A stretch of 64,000 nt of DNA from Thiomonas intermedia (GTDB lineage: Bacteria > Pseudomonadota > Gammaproteobacteria > Burkholderiales > Burkholderiaceae_C). The translations under genes and the position numbers were made by a program. Positions 63,097 through 64,000 of this stretch are shown here, piece by piece. Each line of letters begins with the position of its first letter. Position 1 is the first letter of the stretch. The stretch lies in the NCBI RefSeq assembly GCF_002028405.1, contig NZ_CP020046.1, positions 3,038,001 through 3,102,000 of the forward strand, read 5' to 3'. Below the pieces are notes generated by a model, which was given only the letters and a program-made list of their open reading frames with translations, made no database searches and was not told the origin of the DNA.

Positions 63097-64000
63097 ATGA
63101 CAGTAGTTGCTGTAGTTGGATTGGGGTATGTCGGCCTTCCCTTGGCCGTCGAATTCGGGAAAAAATATCGCACCATCGGTTTTGATCTGTCCGTCGAGAA
63201 GATTGCGGCTTATTGCAAGCATGTCGATCCGACGGGGGAGGTCAGCCAGGAGAATCTCAGGCAGGCCACCTTGCTCGAACCGACGACCGATGCCTCGAAA
63301 CTGAAAGAGGCGGATTTTGTGATCGTGGCCGTGCCGACCCCCGTCGACGAGGCCCACAATCCCGATTTCAGCCCCTTGGTCGGCGCCAGCACATCGGTCG
63401 GCAAGTATCTCAAGCCCGGCGCCATCGTGGTGTACGAGTCCACGGTGTATCCGGGGGCCACGGAAGAAATCTGCGTGCCCATTCTCGAGAAGCAGTCCGG
63501 CCTGAAATGGAAGAAGGATTTTTTCGTCGGCTATTCGCCCGAGCGTATCAATCCCGGCGACAAGGAACACACGCTGACCAGGATCGTCAAGGTGGTCTCG
63601 GGCGACACCGCCGAAACCCTCGACACCGTGGCTGAGGTTTACAGCGCGGTCATCACGGCGGGGGTGCATCGCGCCCAGAGCATCAAGGTGGCCGAGGCGG
63701 CGAAAGTCATCGAGAACACGCAGCGCGATCTCAATATCGCCTTGATGAACGAGCTGTCGCTGATCTTCCATCGCATTGGCATCGACACGCTGGAGGTTCT
63801 CAAGGCGGCGGGCACGAAGTGGAATTTCCTGCCGTTCCGACCGGGGTTGGTCGGCGGGCATTGCATCGGCGTCGATCCTTACTACCTGACGCACAAGGCC
63901 GACATGCTCGGTTACCACCCGCAGGTCATCCTGGCGGGGCGCCGCATCAACGACGGCATGGGTAAGTACATCGCCGAGCAGACGATCAAGCAGATGAGTC
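63097..64000 (+). CDS. Nucleotide-sugar dehydrogenase, UDP-N-acetylhexosamine 6-dehydrogenase type (3' end outside window)
   Basis: Oxidises a UDP-N-acetylhexosamine to the uronic acid for surface polysaccharide. About 301 residues are visible before the edge. NAD motif [91 protein letters not shown]; catalytic Cys in [12 protein letters not shown]. This resembles TviB/WbpO rather than UDP-glucose dehydrogenase. ATG 63097 has AAGAAAGAG upstream and lies 25 bp after the transferase gene, so same operon. The frame stays open to base 64000. Confidence 0.92.
   Translation, partial: MTVVAVVGLGYVGLPLAVEFGKKYRTIGFDLSVEKIAAYCKHVDPTGEVSQENLRQATLLEPTTDASKLKEADFVIVAVPTPVDEAHNPDFSPLVGASTSVGKYLKPGAIVVYESTVYPGATEEICVPILEKQSGLKWKKDFFVGYSPERINPGDKEHTLTRIVKVVSGDTAETLDTVAEVYSAVITAGVHRAQSIKVAEAAKVIENTQRDLNIALMNELSLIFHRIGIDTLEVLKAAGTKWNFLPFRPGLVGGHCIGVDPYYLTHKADMLGYHPQVILAGRRINDGMGKYIAEQTIKQMS

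Overview
The window is high-GC DNA from a Gram-negative bacterium, almost certainly a betaproteobacterium of the order Burkholderiales. The evidence is the porin type, the thrB/DUF2782/polA neighbourhood, a BPSS1780-type membrane protein, and the rimP-nusA-infB-rbfA-truB-typA order. A sulfide:quinone oxidoreductase paired with a DUF1641 protein fits a sulfur oxidiser such as Thiomonas. That genus call is an inference, not proof.

Layout. 1-4500: probable end of a genomic island (cut-off MFS transporter, porin, IS3 orfA remnant, P4-type integrase, tRNA-3'-end-like att site). 4500-6200: YchJ and a DadA-like oxidase. 6500-14900: signalling region with a GGDEF-globin-GAF protein, an RpfG-like HD-GYP regulator, an acyl carrier protein, a ketoacyl-ACP synthase, an RpfC-like hybrid kinase and an RpfF-like DSF synthase. 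14900-25900: housekeeping (BPSS1780 protein, homoserine kinase, DUF2782, polA, FAH hydrolase), feoABC, aldo/keto reductase, wrbA and a YkgJ-type protein. 26000-28600: LysR regulator divergent from pirin and an FMN reductase. 28650-35900: TPP riboswitch, thiC-thiO-thiS-thiG, a TMEM175-type channel protein, a secreted Pro/His-rich protein and a thiD-thiE fusion. 36100-43400: SQR + DUF1641, acyl-CoA ligase, CorA-type transporter, a lipoprotein, a DUF4239 protein and fabI. 43450-49130: yejABEF peptide ABC transporter. 49140-57780: promoter/terminator leader and rimP-nusA-infB-rbfA-truB-typA. 57800-61400: large palindromic repeat, EamA transporter, spherulin-4-like lipoprotein and GMC oxidoreductase. 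61600-64000: start of an exopolysaccharide locus (XrtA-type sugar transferase and a nucleotide-sugar dehydrogenase that runs off the end).

The most notable system is the rpf-type cluster at 8700-14884. RpfF makes cis-2-unsaturated fatty-acid signals from 3-hydroxyacyl-ACP, RpfC senses them, and RpfG degrades c-di-GMP. Here the usual trio is interleaved with a dedicated ACP and condensing enzyme. A diguanylate cyclase carrying a globin-type sensor domain sits tail-to-tail with rpfG. Together they suggest one locus that builds a fatty-acid signal, senses it, and sets c-di-GMP with an added oxygen/redox input. The exopolysaccharide locus at the right end is the kind of output such systems control elsewhere, but no link is shown here.
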